From: Nitrosomonadales bacterium
GTDB lineage: Bacteria; Pseudomonadota; Gammaproteobacteria; Burkholderiales; Gallionellaceae
Direction of reading: 5' to 3'
Length of the DNA: 59,881 bases
NCBI GenBank assembly: GCA_025350915.1
Contig: JANXWX010000172.1
Coordinates: 1-59,881 of the forward strand
Part shown: piece after piece, positions 44,667 to 53,793 of the stretch
Position numbering within the stretch: position 1 is the first letter of the stretch
Layout: each line of letters opens with the position of its first letter
Translations under genes and position numbers: made by a program
Notes under the pieces: model-generated
Told to the model about the DNA's origin: nothing
What the model saw: the letters and a program-made list of their open reading frames with translations, nothing else
Databases searched by the model: none

Positions 44667-45233
44667 TCAGGGTGCGTCAATGAGTCCGCGTATTTGTGCC
44701 TGAAGGGCCGGGTCATCAAATTCTCTGCCACCCACGGCCCGGTAGATGATACGCCCCTGTTTATTCAAAATAAACGTGGTGGGTAGCCCCATTACCGGCC
44801 ATGTTTTCAGTACCTTGCTGTCCGTATCAAAGACAATTGGAAAAGTGGGTATTGGCTCGAGCGTGCCGGTAAAACTGAACACTGTATCCAGATTTTCAGC
44901 CACATTGACCGCTAAAATTTCAAAAGCTGCGCCTTTAAGCGCATGCGAAAGCCTTTCGATTGATGGCATCTCGCGTCTGCAAGGCGGGCACCAGGTAGCC
45001 CAGAAATTGACCAGTACCACTTTGCCGCGCAACTCAGAAAGACGGCGTTTATTGCCATCCATATCTGCCAGCAGGAAATCGGGTGCCTGTGGTTGTCCCT
45101 TCATTGCGAACAAAAGTTGCGCCGGGACTGTTTCTGCCGCACCTACAGAGTTGCCTGAAAGTAACAGGGCCGCCAGTGCAAAACTAGTGAGCAGTAGTTT
45201 CACTGGCACACTGAATGTCGTTAAGCGTTGCAT
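44667..45233 (-). CDS. TlpA-like thioredoxin-fold lipoprotein/periplasmic reductase
   Basis: A 188-residue exported thioredoxin of the TlpA/ResA type. The signal region (about 6-33) is followed by a thioredoxin domain with WATWCPPCRREMPS (CPPC active site), the LRGKVVLVNFW strand before it and the cis-proline stretch GLPTTFIL. It likely reduces periplasmic disulfides or supports cytochrome maturation. The start at 45233 has TGGAG upstream; an ATG 15 nt earlier (45248) is also possible. Its 5' end overlaps the 3' end of the preceding gene by about 50 nt. Confidence 0.88.
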   Translation of the reverse strand: MQRLTTFSVPVKLLLTSFALAALLLSGNSVGAAETVPAQLLFAMKGQPQAPDFLLADMDGNKRRLSELRGKVVLVNFWATWCPPCRREMPSIERLSHALKGAAFEILAVNVAENLDTVFSFTGTLEPIPTFPIVFDTDSKVLKTWPVMGLPTTFILNKQGRIIYRAVGGREFDDPALQAQIRGLIDAP

Positions 45234-45762
45234 GATGAATCGCTCCATTTACTGTCCACTGAAATTTGAGATTAAATATGCTGCCCAGTGGCATCGCATA
45301 TGTTGTCATGCCCTGATTCCAGTCACCCTTTTCAAAAGTTTGCGTGCTTGGATGCTGCGACCATTCAAATGCGATCAAGGATGGTTCGGCAAGCTTGCGC
45401 TGCCGCCATTCTGCCAGCCAGTCGTCTTTGAGTTTTAGTTTTTCGGGTTGGCCTTTTTTCAGGTAGAAACGCCAGTCAGCCAGATTGTAAGTGATAGCTT
45501 CCGCTACCGCCTCATTGCGCACGATCGTCATGAAGACGCAGTGGGAGGCATAGTAATCTGCCGCCGCCCGATCAAACCCCCGCGCCAGAAAAAATCCTCT
45601 CGCCTGATCAGGCGTGATTTGCATCAGTGTGAAGCCGACCCCCTGATCATGCAATTCCCAGGTCTGCACACCCGATTCCGGGTTTGTTTCATGGCTGGTG
45701 ACGGCAGCTACCGGTGTCGTCCATGACAAACAAAAACAAAGTATACAGATCAGTCGGGTCAT
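45184..45762 (-). CDS. Hypothetical exported protein
   Basis: A 192-residue protein with a signal peptide (about 1-20 from the ATG at 45762, ending VAA), no recognised domain and three mature-region cysteines or fewer. Segments such as FDRAAADYYASHCVFMTIVRNEA and NLADWRFYL look conserved-domain-like, but I cannot name the family. It overlaps tlpA by about 50 nt, so the two are probably made together and may act together in the periplasm. Upstream start codons at 45792-45795 are possible. Confidence 0.65.
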   Translation of the reverse strand: MTRLICILCFCLSWTTPVAAVTSHETNPESGVQTWELHDQGVGFTLMQITPDQARGFFLARGFDRAAADYYASHCVFMTIVRNEAVAEAITYNLADWRFYLKKGQPEKLKLKDDWLAEWRQRKLAEPSLIAFEWSQHPSTQTFEKGDWNQGMTTYAMPLGSIFNLKFQWTVNGAIHHATLNDIQCASETTAH

Positions 45763-45808
45763 AAAACAAAGGGACGCAATAAATTGTGTCATCAATCACA
45801 CGCCATAA

Positions 45809-45833
45809 AGCAGTAAAAGGTAACCACTGCTTA
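45809..45833 (-). terminator. Weak hairpin at the end of mtkB
   Basis: AAGCAGT (45809-45815) and ACTGCTT (45827-45833) form a 7-bp stem with an 11-nt loop directly at the mtkB stop codon; on the minus strand it is followed by TTTATGG. The T-tract is short, so termination may be partial. Confidence 0.35.
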
Positions 45834-46718
45834 TAAACCTGCCAATACCTTGGCAACTGTTTCACCCATGGCGGAAGGTGTGGGGCAGATGGTGACCCCC
45901 AGTTCTTTCAAGAGGGCGACTTTTTCTGCCGCACTTTCGCCCGCCGATGAAATGATCGCGCCGGCATGGCCCATACGGCGACCCTCCGGTGCGGTCAAGC
46001 CTGCGATATAGGCGACCAGCGGTTTTGTCATGTGATCGCGCGCATACATACCGGCATCGATTTCTTGCTGCCCGCCGATCTCGCCTATCATAAGCACGAC
46101 TTTGGTGTCGCTGTCTTCTTCAAATTTTTCCAGAATATCGCGGTGCGAACTGCCGTTGATCGGGTCGCCGCCAATGCCGACAGAGGTGGAGATGCCGATA
46201 CCCAGGGCTTTCATCTGGTCGGCAGCTTCATAACCCAGGGTGCCCGAGCGGCCTACAACACCGACATGTCCGCGCATATAAATATGCCCCGGCATGATGC
46301 CCAGCATCGCTTGGCCGGGGCTGATCGTGCCGGCGCAGTTGGGGCCGGTCAACATCATTCTGTTTTGTTTTGTCGCGCGCCGCAGATAGTTTTTAACTTT
46401 CATCATGTCCTGGGTGGGGATGCCGTCGGTGATCGCCACGCAGTACTGGATACCCGCATCGGCGGCTTCCATGATCGAGTCTGCCGCAAAAGCGGGCGGC
46501 ACAAATATAATGCTTGCTTCGGCGCCTGTTTCGGCTATTGCCTGCCTTACCGTATTGAAAACAGGCAGGCCCAGATGGCGTTGCCCGCCCTTGCCGGGTG
46601 TGACACCCCCTACTACATTGCTGCCGTAGTTAATCATGTCCTGGGCATGGAAAGAGCCGATCTTGCCGGTGAAGCCCTGCACGATAATGCGCGTGGTTTT
46701 ATTGATCAGGATAGCCAT
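45831..46718 (-). CDS. mtkB: Malate-CoA ligase alpha subunit (malate thiokinase small subunit)
   Basis: Forms malyl-CoA from malate, CoA and ATP with MtkA. The 295-residue protein is homologous to SucD: CoA-binding GFTGKIGSFHAQ near 16, GRSGTLGYEAADQ near 156 and the phospho-histidine loop EGRRMGHAGAIIS near 246. PINGSSHRDILEKFEED is typical of the Mtk branch (SucD has PIPGS). Assignment as malate rather than succinate ligase rests also on the neighbouring malyl-CoA lyase. Its start overlaps the mtkA stop by one base (TAATG). Confidence 0.88.
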   Translation of the reverse strand: MAILINKTTRIIVQGFTGKIGSFHAQDMINYGSNVVGGVTPGKGGQRHLGLPVFNTVRQAIAETGAEASIIFVPPAFAADSIMEAADAGIQYCVAITDGIPTQDMMKVKNYLRRATKQNRMMLTGPNCAGTISPGQAMLGIMPGHIYMRGHVGVVGRSGTLGYEAADQMKALGIGISTSVGIGGDPINGSSHRDILEKFEEDSDTKVVLMIGEIGGQQEIDAGMYARDHMTKPLVAYIAGLTAPEGRRMGHAGAIISSAGESAAEKVALLKELGVTICPTPSAMGETVAKVLAGL

Positions 46719-47926
46719 TATTCGCCCCTCCTGCGTTCTGCCATATTACTTTCGGCGGCGACTACTGCATTGCGTGCCTTCACCGCTTTTTCGGCTGCAT
46801 CCGCCAGCGTTTCAGCCATGATAATCGGCAGGCCACTGTCGGCAATAATCTTTCGGCCCGCCTCGACATTGGTACCCGACAAACGCACGATCAGCGGAAT
46901 TTTCATGTCGATGTTGCGCACCGCGGATACCACACCCTCGGCGATCCAGTCGCAGCGGTTGATACCGGCGAAGATATTGACCAGCATGGCCTTGACCCCC
47001 TTGTCGGCCAGTACCAGCCGAAACGCTTTTTCGGTACGCTCGGCGGAGGCGCCACCGCCCACATCGAGGAAGTTTGCCGGCTCACCGCCAGCCAGCTTGA
47101 TCATGTCCATGGTGGCCATGGCCAGACCTGCACCGTTGATCATGCAGCCGATATCGCCGTCCAGTCCGATGTAACTCAGGTCGTGGTCCGCCGCCGCCAC
47201 TTCACGCGGGTCGATTTGCGAGTTGTCGCGTAATTCAAATATCTTGTGGCGGCGAAACAAGGCATTGGTATCAAAATTCATTTTCGCGTCCAACGCGATC
47301 AATTCCCCGTTGTTTGAAACTACCAGCGGATTGATCTCCAGCATGTTGGCATCAAGATCACGCAAGGCACGGTAGCAGCCCTTGATGGTTTTGATCGCCT
47401 GATTCAGGAGAGAATCATCTATGTCCAAAGCGAACGCCATTTCGCGTGCCTGAAACTCCTGCAGGCCGACAGCCGGTTCGACGTAGATTTTTTTGATCAC
47501 ATCCGGATGGGTTTCAACCAGTTCTTCAATTTCCATACCACCCTGCGAAGAGCCTATCATCACGATGCGCTCGGTGCTGCGGTCGACCAGTATGCAAAAA
47601 TAAATTTCACGCGCGATGTCGGTTGCCGCTTCGACATACACTCTGGAACACACTTTTCCGGCCGGACCAGTTTGACGGGTAACCATGATCTTGCCCAGCA
47701 TATCCTGCGCGGCGGCTTCGACTTCGTCGTGGGTTTTGCAGAGCCGGATGCCGCCTGCTTTGCCGCGCGCGCCGGAATGTATCTGTGCTTTTACCACCCA
47801 CACCTTGCTGCTGATTTCTCTGGAACGTTGCACGGCCTCTTCGGGGCTATGTGCCACACCACCTTCAGCGATTCTGACACCATATCCTGTCAGAATTTCT
47901 TTTGCCTGATACTCATGGATGTCCAA
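46718..47926 (-). CDS. mtkA: Malate-CoA ligase beta subunit (malate thiokinase large subunit)
   Basis: ATP-grasp subunit of malate thiokinase. The 402-residue protein begins [17 protein letters not shown] and has [13 protein letters not shown] near 47-59, EINPLVV near 199 and [13 protein letters not shown] near 278. It resembles Methylobacterium MtkA in sequence stretches I remember ([25 protein letters not shown]), more than SucC. The start is TTG 47926 with GGGAG 7 nt upstream. It follows mcl by 83 bp and is coupled to mtkB. Confidence 0.9.
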   Translation of the reverse strand: MDIHEYQAKEILTGYGVRIAEGGVAHSPEEAVQRSREISSKVWVVKAQIHSGARGKAGGIRLCKTHDEVEAAAQDMLGKIMVTRQTGPAGKVCSRVYVEAATDIAREIYFCILVDRSTERIVMIGSSQGGMEIEELVETHPDVIKKIYVEPAVGLQEFQAREMAFALDIDDSLLNQAIKTIKGCYRALRDLDANMLEINPLVVSNNGELIALDAKMNFDTNALFRRHKIFELRDNSQIDPREVAAADHDLSYIGLDGDIGCMINGAGLAMATMDMIKLAGGEPANFLDVGGGASAERTEKAFRLVLADKGVKAMLVNIFAGINRCDWIAEGVVSAVRNIDMKIPLIVRLSGTNVEAGRKIIADSGLPIIMAETLADAAEKAVKARNAVVAAESNMAERRRGE

Positions 47927-48009
47927 ATAATTACTCCCATAATCAGTGTTGAATAAATAATGTGTTGAAATGCCAGAGCGGTCAAAAATAATACCGTTCG
48001 TAGTTGGTG

Positions 48010-48957
48010 TTATTTTTTGTTTTTGATTGCGGCCACGGTATTGACGATATTGTTGGCCATTTTTTCCGAGGCGGCATCGATCATGCGTCCATCCAGCGTC
48101 GCAGCGCCTTTGCCCTGGGCTGCCGCCTCTTTCAACGCGGTCAAAATGCGATGCGCTTTTTCCACTTCCGCCGCGGGCGGGGTAAACACTTCATTGGCGA
48201 GGGCGATCTGCGAGGGGTGTATGGCCCACTTGCCTTCAACACCCAGGGCCGCTGCACGGCGGGCAGCGAGCAAATAAGATGCCGGGTCTTTGATGTCGCC
48301 AAACGGGCCGTCAATAGGGCGCAAGCCATAGGCACGGCAGGCAACCGTCATGCGGCTAAGCGCAGCATGCCACTGGTCACCCGGATAGTCTGGATTGAGG
48401 CCGCCGATATTGGTTGTTCTTGCACGCGTGCTGGCCGCATAATCGGCGACACCGAAGTGCAGGGCTTCGAGACGCCCGCTTGCGCCATTGCGTGCGATGT
48501 CCTCGACATTGGCCATGCCCAGCGCTGTTTCGATCAGAGCCTCGATGCCTATTTTGTTGTGCAGATTCTGTTGTAATTCGAGCTGGTTCAACATGGCTTC
48601 CACCATGTACACATCGGCATAAACACCCACTTTTGGAACCAGTATCGTGTCAATTTTATGGCCGGCCTGTTCCACCAGGTCTACCACGTCACGCACCATG
48701 TATTGCGTGTCCAGCCCGTTAATGCGCACCGAAAGCGTGATGCCGCGTGCCTTCCAGTCCAGATCGTTGATCGCCTCGATAACCAGTTTGCGTGCCTTGG
48801 TTTTGTCGTCCGGTGCGACCGCATCTTCAAGGTCGAGAAAGACAAAATCTGCGCCGCTGTTTAATGCTTTCTCAAACATTTCGGGATTGGCTCCCGGTAC
48901 CGCAAGATCACAGCGTTGAACGCGTTGTACAGAAGCCTGATATAAAGTGTGACTCAT
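48010..48957 (-). CDS. mcl: L-malyl-CoA/beta-methylmalyl-CoA lyase
   Basis: Cleaves malyl-CoA to acetyl-CoA and glyoxylate. The 315-residue protein is of the HpcH/HpaI-CitE fold: [15 protein letters not shown] near 34-48 (acidic Mg ligands), [11 protein letters not shown] near 77, the glutamate in [12 protein letters not shown] near 137-148 and [20 protein letters not shown] near 168-187. The last stretch marks the Mcl branch rather than citrate lyase. It leads mcl-mtkA-mtkB; a consensus FNR box lies 75 bp upstream of its start. Confidence 0.92.
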   Translation of the reverse strand: MSHTLYQASVQRVQRCDLAVPGANPEMFEKALNSGADFVFLDLEDAVAPDDKTKARKLVIEAINDLDWKARGITLSVRINGLDTQYMVRDVVDLVEQAGHKIDTILVPKVGVYADVYMVEAMLNQLELQQNLHNKIGIEALIETALGMANVEDIARNGASGRLEALHFGVADYAASTRARTTNIGGLNPDYPGDQWHAALSRMTVACRAYGLRPIDGPFGDIKDPASYLLAARRAAALGVEGKWAIHPSQIALANEVFTPPAAEVEKAHRILTALKEAAAQGKGAATLDGRMIDAASEKMANNIVNTVAAIKNKK

Positions 48958-49031
48958 TTATTTTCCAGAAAATTTAAGGATAGGTTGAAGTAAAGCGAAT
49001 TCGAATAGTAACTTATCTTTTGAAATTGTTT

Positions 49032-49045
49032 TTGATATTTATCAA
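49032..49045. promoter_or_regulatory. FNR/ANR-type box upstream of mcl
   Basis: TTGAT-ATTT-ATCAA is a perfect match to the 14-bp FNR/ANR consensus. On the minus strand a TACTAT hexamer at 49010-49005 would place the box centre near -40.5, a class II activator position for mcl-mtkA-mtkB. On the plus strand the thpR -10 (TATAAT, 49081-49086) would put it near -54, a poorer fit. Confidence 0.7.
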
Positions 49046-49080
49046 TGGCCGATTAAGAAAACTTAAGTATGTAAGGTTTT

Positions 49081-49086
49081 TATAAT
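49081..49086 (+). promoter_or_regulatory. Candidate -10 element for thpR
   Basis: A perfect TATAAT lies 54 bp before the thpR GTG start. I see no good -35 hexamer 17 bp upstream, so the promoter may be weak or activator-dependent. Confidence 0.35.
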
Positions 49087-49140
49087 GCCATATAAATTTT
49101 GTTGAAAACTCATGACATGCTGAATATTAAGGGAACCAAA

Positions 49141-49683
49141 GTGGTTGTAGCTGAAGTAAAAAAACAGGCCCGTGTTTTTTTCGCCCTATGGCCGGATTTA
49201 CACGCAAGGGCGGCTATCTCATCGTGGCAAGGGCCCTTGAGCAATCTAGTTGGCGGGCGTGGGCTGCCGGCAGAAAATCTGCACAATACCCTGGTGTTTT
49301 TAGGCGCTGTGGCGATTGAGCGTTTGGAAAATTTGCTGTTGGCTGCACAGGAAGTGAGTGGTGGAAAATTTCAGCTTGTATACACCATGGCCCGTTACTG
49401 GGGACACAGTCAAATCGTGTATGCCGCCCCCGGGATTGTACCGCCTCAATTGACGCAATTGGCGCAAACCCTGGAACACGCATTGCTGCGCCACCACTTT
49501 GCTTTTGAGCGGCGAATTTATAAACCACATGTTACTTTGTTGCGCCATGCAAAATGGAGCGATACTCCTCTGCCACCGATGGAACCGGTTAAGTGGAAGA
49601 TGCAGGATTTTGTGTTGTTGCAATCGCATGGTGAGGGTCAGGGCGTGCATTACGAAGTATTGGCACGCTTTCCTTTGCGTTAA
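49141..49683 (+). CDS. thpR: RNA 2',3'-cyclic phosphodiesterase (2'-5' RNA ligase family)
   Basis: A 180-residue 2H phosphoesterase. The two catalytic motifs are HNTL at 48-51 (LHNTLVFLG) and HVTL at 130-133 (KPHVTLLRHA). The family opens or ligates RNA ends bearing 2',3'-cyclic phosphates; the cellular role is uncertain. The GTG at 49141 is chosen as start because AAGGGA lies 6 nt upstream and it gives the normal length; the frame is open 42 nt further upstream without a ribosome site. Confidence 0.92.
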   Translation: MVVAEVKKQARVFFALWPDLHARAAISSWQGPLSNLVGGRGLPAENLHNTLVFLGAVAIERLENLLLAAQEVSGGKFQLVYTMARYWGHSQIVYAAPGIVPPQLTQLAQTLEHALLRHHFAFERRIYKPHVTLLRHAKWSDTPLPPMEPVKWKMQDFVLLQSHGEGQGVHYEVLARFPLR

Positions 49684-49693
49684 TAAACGCGAA

Positions 49694-49726
49694 GGGGAAT
49701 GCAATCGAATTGCACCCCCCTTGTTT
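49694..49726 (+). terminator. Candidate terminator after thpR
   Basis: GGGG(AA)TGCAAT and ATTGCA-CCCC form a 10-bp stem with a two-base bulge and a 3-nt loop (49694-49718), followed by TTGTTT. It lies 11 bp after the thpR stop and would limit read-through into the HlyD remnant. Confidence 0.55.
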
Positions 49727-49761
49727 ACAAGCTTGAAACAATGTTAGTCAGTTACTTTTGC

Positions 49762-49950
49762 TCATGCAAATACGCCCTGCAATTCCACCTTGAATGTACG
49801 CAGCACATAATTGAATGCGCGATTGCTGGCCGCCTGTGCCACGACATCAAAAATATCCCGATCGGTCCAACCCTGTGCCTTGGCGGTCTGTATGTCTTTT
49901 GCATCCACCTGTTCCGGTTTGTTAACCGACTTCAATGCAATCAAATGCAC
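49762..49950 (-). pseudogene. C-terminal remnant of a carboxymuconolactone decarboxylase/AhpD-like gene
   Basis: About 62 codons read as the C-terminal third of an AhpD-like peroxidase-related protein (LKSVNKPEQVDAKDIQTAKA, then WTDRDIFDVVAQAASNRAFN). The N-terminal part, with the CxxC active site, is missing. The recognisable sequence stops at about 49945-49955, exactly where the HlyD remnant begins on the other strand, so both were beheaded by one event. No promoter remains. Confidence 0.75.
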
Positions 49951-50658
49951 GAGAAGAATGCTGCTCAGGCTGCTGTTGCTTCGGCTACTGCAGCGCTGTC
50001 ATCAGCACGGCTTGATCAGGTCAGAACACATGCCGACGCGAGCGGTATCAGCAAGCTGCGCGCACAAACGCGCTTGCTCAGCCCGGTAGATGGCATTGTG
50101 GCCGAGCGGCTGGCCGAGCCGGGTGTCACGGTGGTTGCCGGACAAACACTGCTACAAGTTATCGATCCCGCCAGTGTCTGGGTGAAAACGCGCATCGAGC
50201 AGAAACAGGCGGGCCTGGTGCGTGTCGGGCAGCCGGCTGACATCGTGCTGCGTTCGCAACCGAATACCGTGTTGCAGGGAAAAGTTAAGCGTGTAGAACA
50301 AATCGGCGACGCTATCACTGAAGAGCGTATCGTCAATGTGATATTTGCAGATAAGGCGGTGGTGAAGATGGTGGGTGAGCTGGCTGAAGTCACGATCAAA
50401 TTGCCGCAGCTTGATCAGGCCCTCTCGATTCCTGCGGCAGCACTGAAGCAAAAAGATAAGCAGGAGGGTGTTTGGGCCATACAGGACGGGCGGGTGCAAT
50501 TCAAACCGGTGCGCACGGGCCTGTCTACACTGGAAGGGCGCGCACAAATCGTCTCGGGACTGGCCGAAGGTGAAGAGGTGATTGTGTATAGCCAGCAGGA
50601 ATTGTATGCAGGGATGAAAGTTAAAGTGGTGGCAGCCACCGTGAAAGCCAAACCATGA
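49945..50658 (+). pseudogene. 5'-truncated HlyD/MacA-type membrane-fusion protein
   Basis: From about 49950 the frame reads as the second half of a periplasmic adaptor: end of the hairpin (ATAALSSARLDQVRTHADAS), the lipoyl half-motif LLSPVDGIVAERLAEPGVTV, a beta-barrel domain and a membrane-proximal domain, ending at 50658. The N-terminal membrane anchor and first lipoyl/hairpin half are absent. The frame is open upstream but encodes antisense of the AhpD-like remnant. An ATG at 49945 could start a 237-residue cytoplasmic product, which would not function as an adaptor. Confidence 0.8.
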
Positions 50659-50668
50659 AAGTAACACC

Positions 50669-51880
50669 ATGATCAATCTGGCGGGTCGCGATATTCTGCA
50701 CGGGTGGGGAAAGTTTGTCTTCACCGGTGTCGGCCTGGGCTTGTTGATCGGCGTGACACTCACGATGGCGGGGGTGTATCGCGGTATGGTGGATGATGCC
50801 AAAGTCATGATCGATAACGCGGGTGCGGATCTGTGGGTGGTGCAGCAGGACACCCTGGGCCCCTATGCCGAACCTTCCAGCGTGCGCGACGATGTGGCGC
50901 GTGACCTGCTCGGCCGCAGCGGCATTATGGCAGCCGGTAATGTTACTTATCTGACGATGCAGGCAAGTTCGCTCGTACAAACAACCGGGCAGGACAAGGA
51001 AGTGCGCGTGATGCTGGTGGGTTTTGAACCGGGCAAGCCCGGAGAGCCCGCCTATCTGATTGCCGGCAGGCCTATTTTACGTTCACATTACGAGGCGCTG
51101 GCCGATATTAAAACCGGCTTCGCTTTAGGTGCAAAAGTCAGCATACGCCGTCACGAATATACCGTGGTGGGGCTGACTCAGCGCATGGTTTCATCCGGCG
51201 GCGACCCCATGGTGTTTATCCCGCTCAAGGATGCGCAAGAGGTGCAGTTTCTCAAGGATAACGATGCATTGTTGAATGAGCGTGTACGTACCGCCAGTAA
51301 TCCTGCTTTTAATCGCCCTGGGGTACCCGGTTTGCTGGAAGCCGTGCAGGACAGCCAGACGACAAGCCACTTTGTAAATACAGTGCTGGTGCGTGTCACC
51401 CCCGGTGCGGATGTGGAGGAGGTGGCAGGTGAAATACGCCGCTGGAAACACCTTCAAGCATATACCCGCGCGCAGATGGAAGAAATTCTGGTGGCCCGCC
51501 TGATTGCCACTTCGTCGAAACAGATTTTCATGTTTTTGGTGATACTCGCGATTGTCAGCGCCGCGATAGTGGCGTTCATCATCTACAGTATGACGCTCAA
51601 CAAAATTCGCGAGATTGCCGTGCTCAAGCTGGTCGGCGCTACCAATCGCACCATCAGCAGCATGATCCTGCAACAGGCATTGGGCCTGGGCTTGATCGGA
51701 TTTGTGGTGGGTAAACTGGCAGCCACGTTCTGGGCACCGCTGTTCCCCAAGTATGTACTGTTATTGCCGGGTGATGCCGTGCTCGGTTTTTTTCTGGTGA
51801 TGCTGATGTGCGCTTTTGCCAGCAGCTTCGCGATACGCGCCGCTTTGCAGGTTGACCCTGCCAATGCGATAGGAGGCTAA
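50669..51880 (+). CDS. ABC transporter permease, MacB/FtsX type
   Basis: A 403-residue permease: one membrane helix near 17-38, a large periplasmic domain (about 40-280) and three C-terminal helices (about 285-310, 332-355, 370-392) with the FtsX motif MTLNKIREIAVLKLVGATNRTI near 305. It should pair with the downstream ATPase and, originally, with the now truncated HlyD adaptor, as a tripartite efflux or lipoprotein/peptide export unit. The gene is intact but probably lost its native promoter with the deletion. Confidence 0.9.
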   Translation: MINLAGRDILHGWGKFVFTGVGLGLLIGVTLTMAGVYRGMVDDAKVMIDNAGADLWVVQQDTLGPYAEPSSVRDDVARDLLGRSGIMAAGNVTYLTMQASSLVQTTGQDKEVRVMLVGFEPGKPGEPAYLIAGRPILRSHYEALADIKTGFALGAKVSIRRHEYTVVGLTQRMVSSGGDPMVFIPLKDAQEVQFLKDNDALLNERVRTASNPAFNRPGVPGLLEAVQDSQTTSHFVNTVLVRVTPGADVEEVAGEIRRWKHLQAYTRAQMEEILVARLIATSSKQIFMFLVILAIVSAAIVAFIIYSMTLNKIREIAVLKLVGATNRTISSMILQQALGLGLIGFVVGKLAATFWAPLFPKYVLLLPGDAVLGFFLVMLMCAFASSFAIRAALQVDPANAIGG

Positions 51881-51884
51881 GCAG

Positions 51885-52592
51885 ATGAGCACACCAGCGA
51901 TACAAATAGAGAATCTGACCAAGCGCTACGGCGAGGGTGATACGGCCGTTGATGCGCTCAAAGGTGTTGACATGGCCATCTGGCCTGGTGAGGTTGTTGG
52001 CCTGGTTGGCCCCAGCGGTTCGGGTAAAAGCACCCTGCTTAAAAGCCTGGGTGCGGTAATCGCACCAACTTCGGGGCGCATGACATTGGGCGGGCAAGTC
52101 ATCTTCAATGAGGGCTGGAAAATTGATGATTTGCGCACGCTGCGCCGCGACCGCATTGGTTTCGTATTTCAGGCCCCTTACCTTATTCCGTTTCTGGATG
52201 TGGCCGATAACGTTGCATTGTTGCCAATGTTGGCAGGTGTTGCGAATGCGCCTGCGCGCAGCCGTGCTCTGGAGTTGCTACAAGCACTTGATGTCGGGCA
52301 TCGCGCCAAAGCCGAAGTAGCGCAGTTGTCGGGAGGGGAACAGCAGCGTGTGTCGATCGCGCGGGCACTGGCCAATCACCCGCCGATAATTCTCGCCGAC
52401 GAGCCTACCGCACCGCTGGATAGCGAGCGTGCGCTTACTGTAATGCGCATGCTCAAACAGATGGCGCAGCAATACCAGACCGCGATTATCGTGGTGACAC
52501 ACGATGAAAAAATTATACCGACGTTCAAGCGCATCTATCACATTCGTGACGGGCGGACGTATGAAGAAGCCGGTGAAGGAAGAGACGTATAA
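51885..52592 (+). CDS. ABC transporter ATP-binding protein, MacB/LolD type
   Basis: A 235-residue ATPase of the MacB/LolD/FtsE class: Walker A GPSGSGKST at 42-50, Q-loop FVFQAPYL near 93, signature LSGGEQQR near 146 and Walker B IILADEPTAPLD near 166. It lies 4 bp after the permease stop and is clearly co-transcribed. The substrate is unknown. Confidence 0.92.
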   Translation: MSTPAIQIENLTKRYGEGDTAVDALKGVDMAIWPGEVVGLVGPSGSGKSTLLKSLGAVIAPTSGRMTLGGQVIFNEGWKIDDLRTLRRDRIGFVFQAPYLIPFLDVADNVALLPMLAGVANAPARSRALELLQALDVGHRAKAEVAQLSGGEQQRVSIARALANHPPIILADEPTAPLDSERALTVMRMLKQMAQQYQTAIIVVTHDEKIIPTFKRIYHIRDGRTYEEAGEGRDV

Positions 52593-52614
52593 AATTTAAT
52601 TCCGGGAGCACAAA

Positions 52615-53250
52615 GTGAAGCAGGCGGTAGCGCCAGACATAATCAAAAGACGTATGTCATCAGTGGACAGGCAAGGCGAAATTGTTCGCGTCGCAATTGA
52701 GCTGGCGGCAGAAAAAGACGTAGGCAGTGTGACAACCCAGGACATGGCGGATGCCATGAAGCTCACTCAGGGTGCGATCTTCCGTCATTTCACAAGCAAG
52801 GATGAAATCTGGCTGGCAGTGATGCAGTGGATACGTGAAAATTTGATGAAGGTATTGAGCAAGGCAGCTGCTGAGGCGACTGATCCGCTGGATGCGATAC
52901 AGCGCATGTTTCTTGCCCACGTTGCTTTCGTTGGCAAACATCCGTCGATACCGCGTATTTTGTTTTCCGAGTTGCAGAACAAGCAGGACGGCAAGATTCG
53001 TCACCTGATACAGGAATTGGTGTCGGGCTATGAATCTCGTGTTACGGGGTTGCTGGAAGCTGCGAAGGAACAATCACTGGTGGATACCGAGCTGGATTGC
53101 AAGAGTGCGGCAGTACTGTATATCGGCCTGATTCAGGGCTTGGTAATGCAGGTATCGATATTCGGCGGCAAGCGCTCATTGATGCAGGAAGCGGAAAAAA
53201 TTTTCCCGATCTATTTAAATGGCATCAGGAAACGCGTCGTCAAAGCCTGA
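52615..53250 (+). CDS. TetR family transcriptional regulator
   Basis: A 211-residue regulator with an N-terminal TetR helix-turn-helix (about 18-65; VTTQDMADAMKLTQGAIFRHFTSKDEIW) and a ligand-binding helical domain. The start is GTG 52615 with GGGAG upstream. It lies 22 bp after the ATPase gene and probably controlled the promoter of this efflux operon, which the upstream deletion seems to have removed. Confidence 0.9.
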   Translation: MKQAVAPDIIKRRMSSVDRQGEIVRVAIELAAEKDVGSVTTQDMADAMKLTQGAIFRHFTSKDEIWLAVMQWIRENLMKVLSKAAAEATDPLDAIQRMFLAHVAFVGKHPSIPRILFSELQNKQDGKIRHLIQELVSGYESRVTGLLEAAKEQSLVDTELDCKSAAVLYIGLIQGLVMQVSIFGGKRSLMQEAEKIFPIYLNGIRKRVVKA

Positions 53251-53289
53251 AATAGACTGGAAATTAATTTATCCTTATGAAGGATTGAT

Positions 53290-53733
53290 ATGAAAATGAT
53301 AGTGGCAACAATAACGATTGCGCTCGTAACCCTTATGCTATCGGCACAAGCTGCGGAACCTCTAGCCTTTCAGGGTGTGATGCGAGATTTGGGAAAACAC
53401 ATGCAAACGGTCGTGGGTGCAATAAGTTATGAAGATTGGGAGCTGGTTGCCAAAACAGCGCCGTTGATTGCGGCGCATCCCCAGCCGTCTCTGGGTGAAA
53501 AGGCCAGAATCGTCGCTTATATCGGTTTGAATATGGGAACATTTAAAAGCTTTGATACGCAAACGCATGAGGCTGTACATGAAATGCAACATGCGGCAGT
53601 GGAAAAAGACGGGTTGCAAGTTATTGCTGCTTTTCAGAAACTCCAGACCGGTTGTTTGGGGTGTCATCAAAACTTCCGGGCCGCATTCGTGGAACATTTT
53701 TATGGCAAGAAAGTGATAGAAGCCGGTAAATAA
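53290..53733 (+). CDS. Periplasmic class II (c'-like) cytochrome c
   Basis: A 147-residue protein with a signal peptide (1-21), a four-helix-bundle composition and one haem site CLGCH at 122-126 close to the C-terminus, the arrangement of class II cytochromes c. The C-terminal haem helix continues HQNFRAAFVEHF. Such cytochromes bind NO or carry electrons; the role here is unknown. AAGGA precedes the ATG. It is independent of the TetR gene (39 bp). Confidence 0.85.
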   Translation: MKMIVATITIALVTLMLSAQAAEPLAFQGVMRDLGKHMQTVVGAISYEDWELVAKTAPLIAAHPQPSLGEKARIVAYIGLNMGTFKSFDTQTHEAVHEMQHAAVEKDGLQVIAAFQKLQTGCLGCHQNFRAAFVEHFYGKKVIEAGK

Positions 53734-53793
53734 TATAATCGGCAAGAAAGGTGGGTTGCAGGTCGAAGCATCAACTAATCTTTGACAGCAATA

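Noticed and set aside
46718-47926. Simple succinyl-CoA synthetase (sucC) call for this gene pair
   Set aside because: Stretches match malate thiokinase better as I remember it, and the malyl-CoA lyase gene lies directly upstream.
49699-49944. N-terminal extension of the HlyD frame
   Set aside because: These codons are the antisense of the AhpD-like remnant and the frame is open by chance; they do not resemble any adaptor protein.
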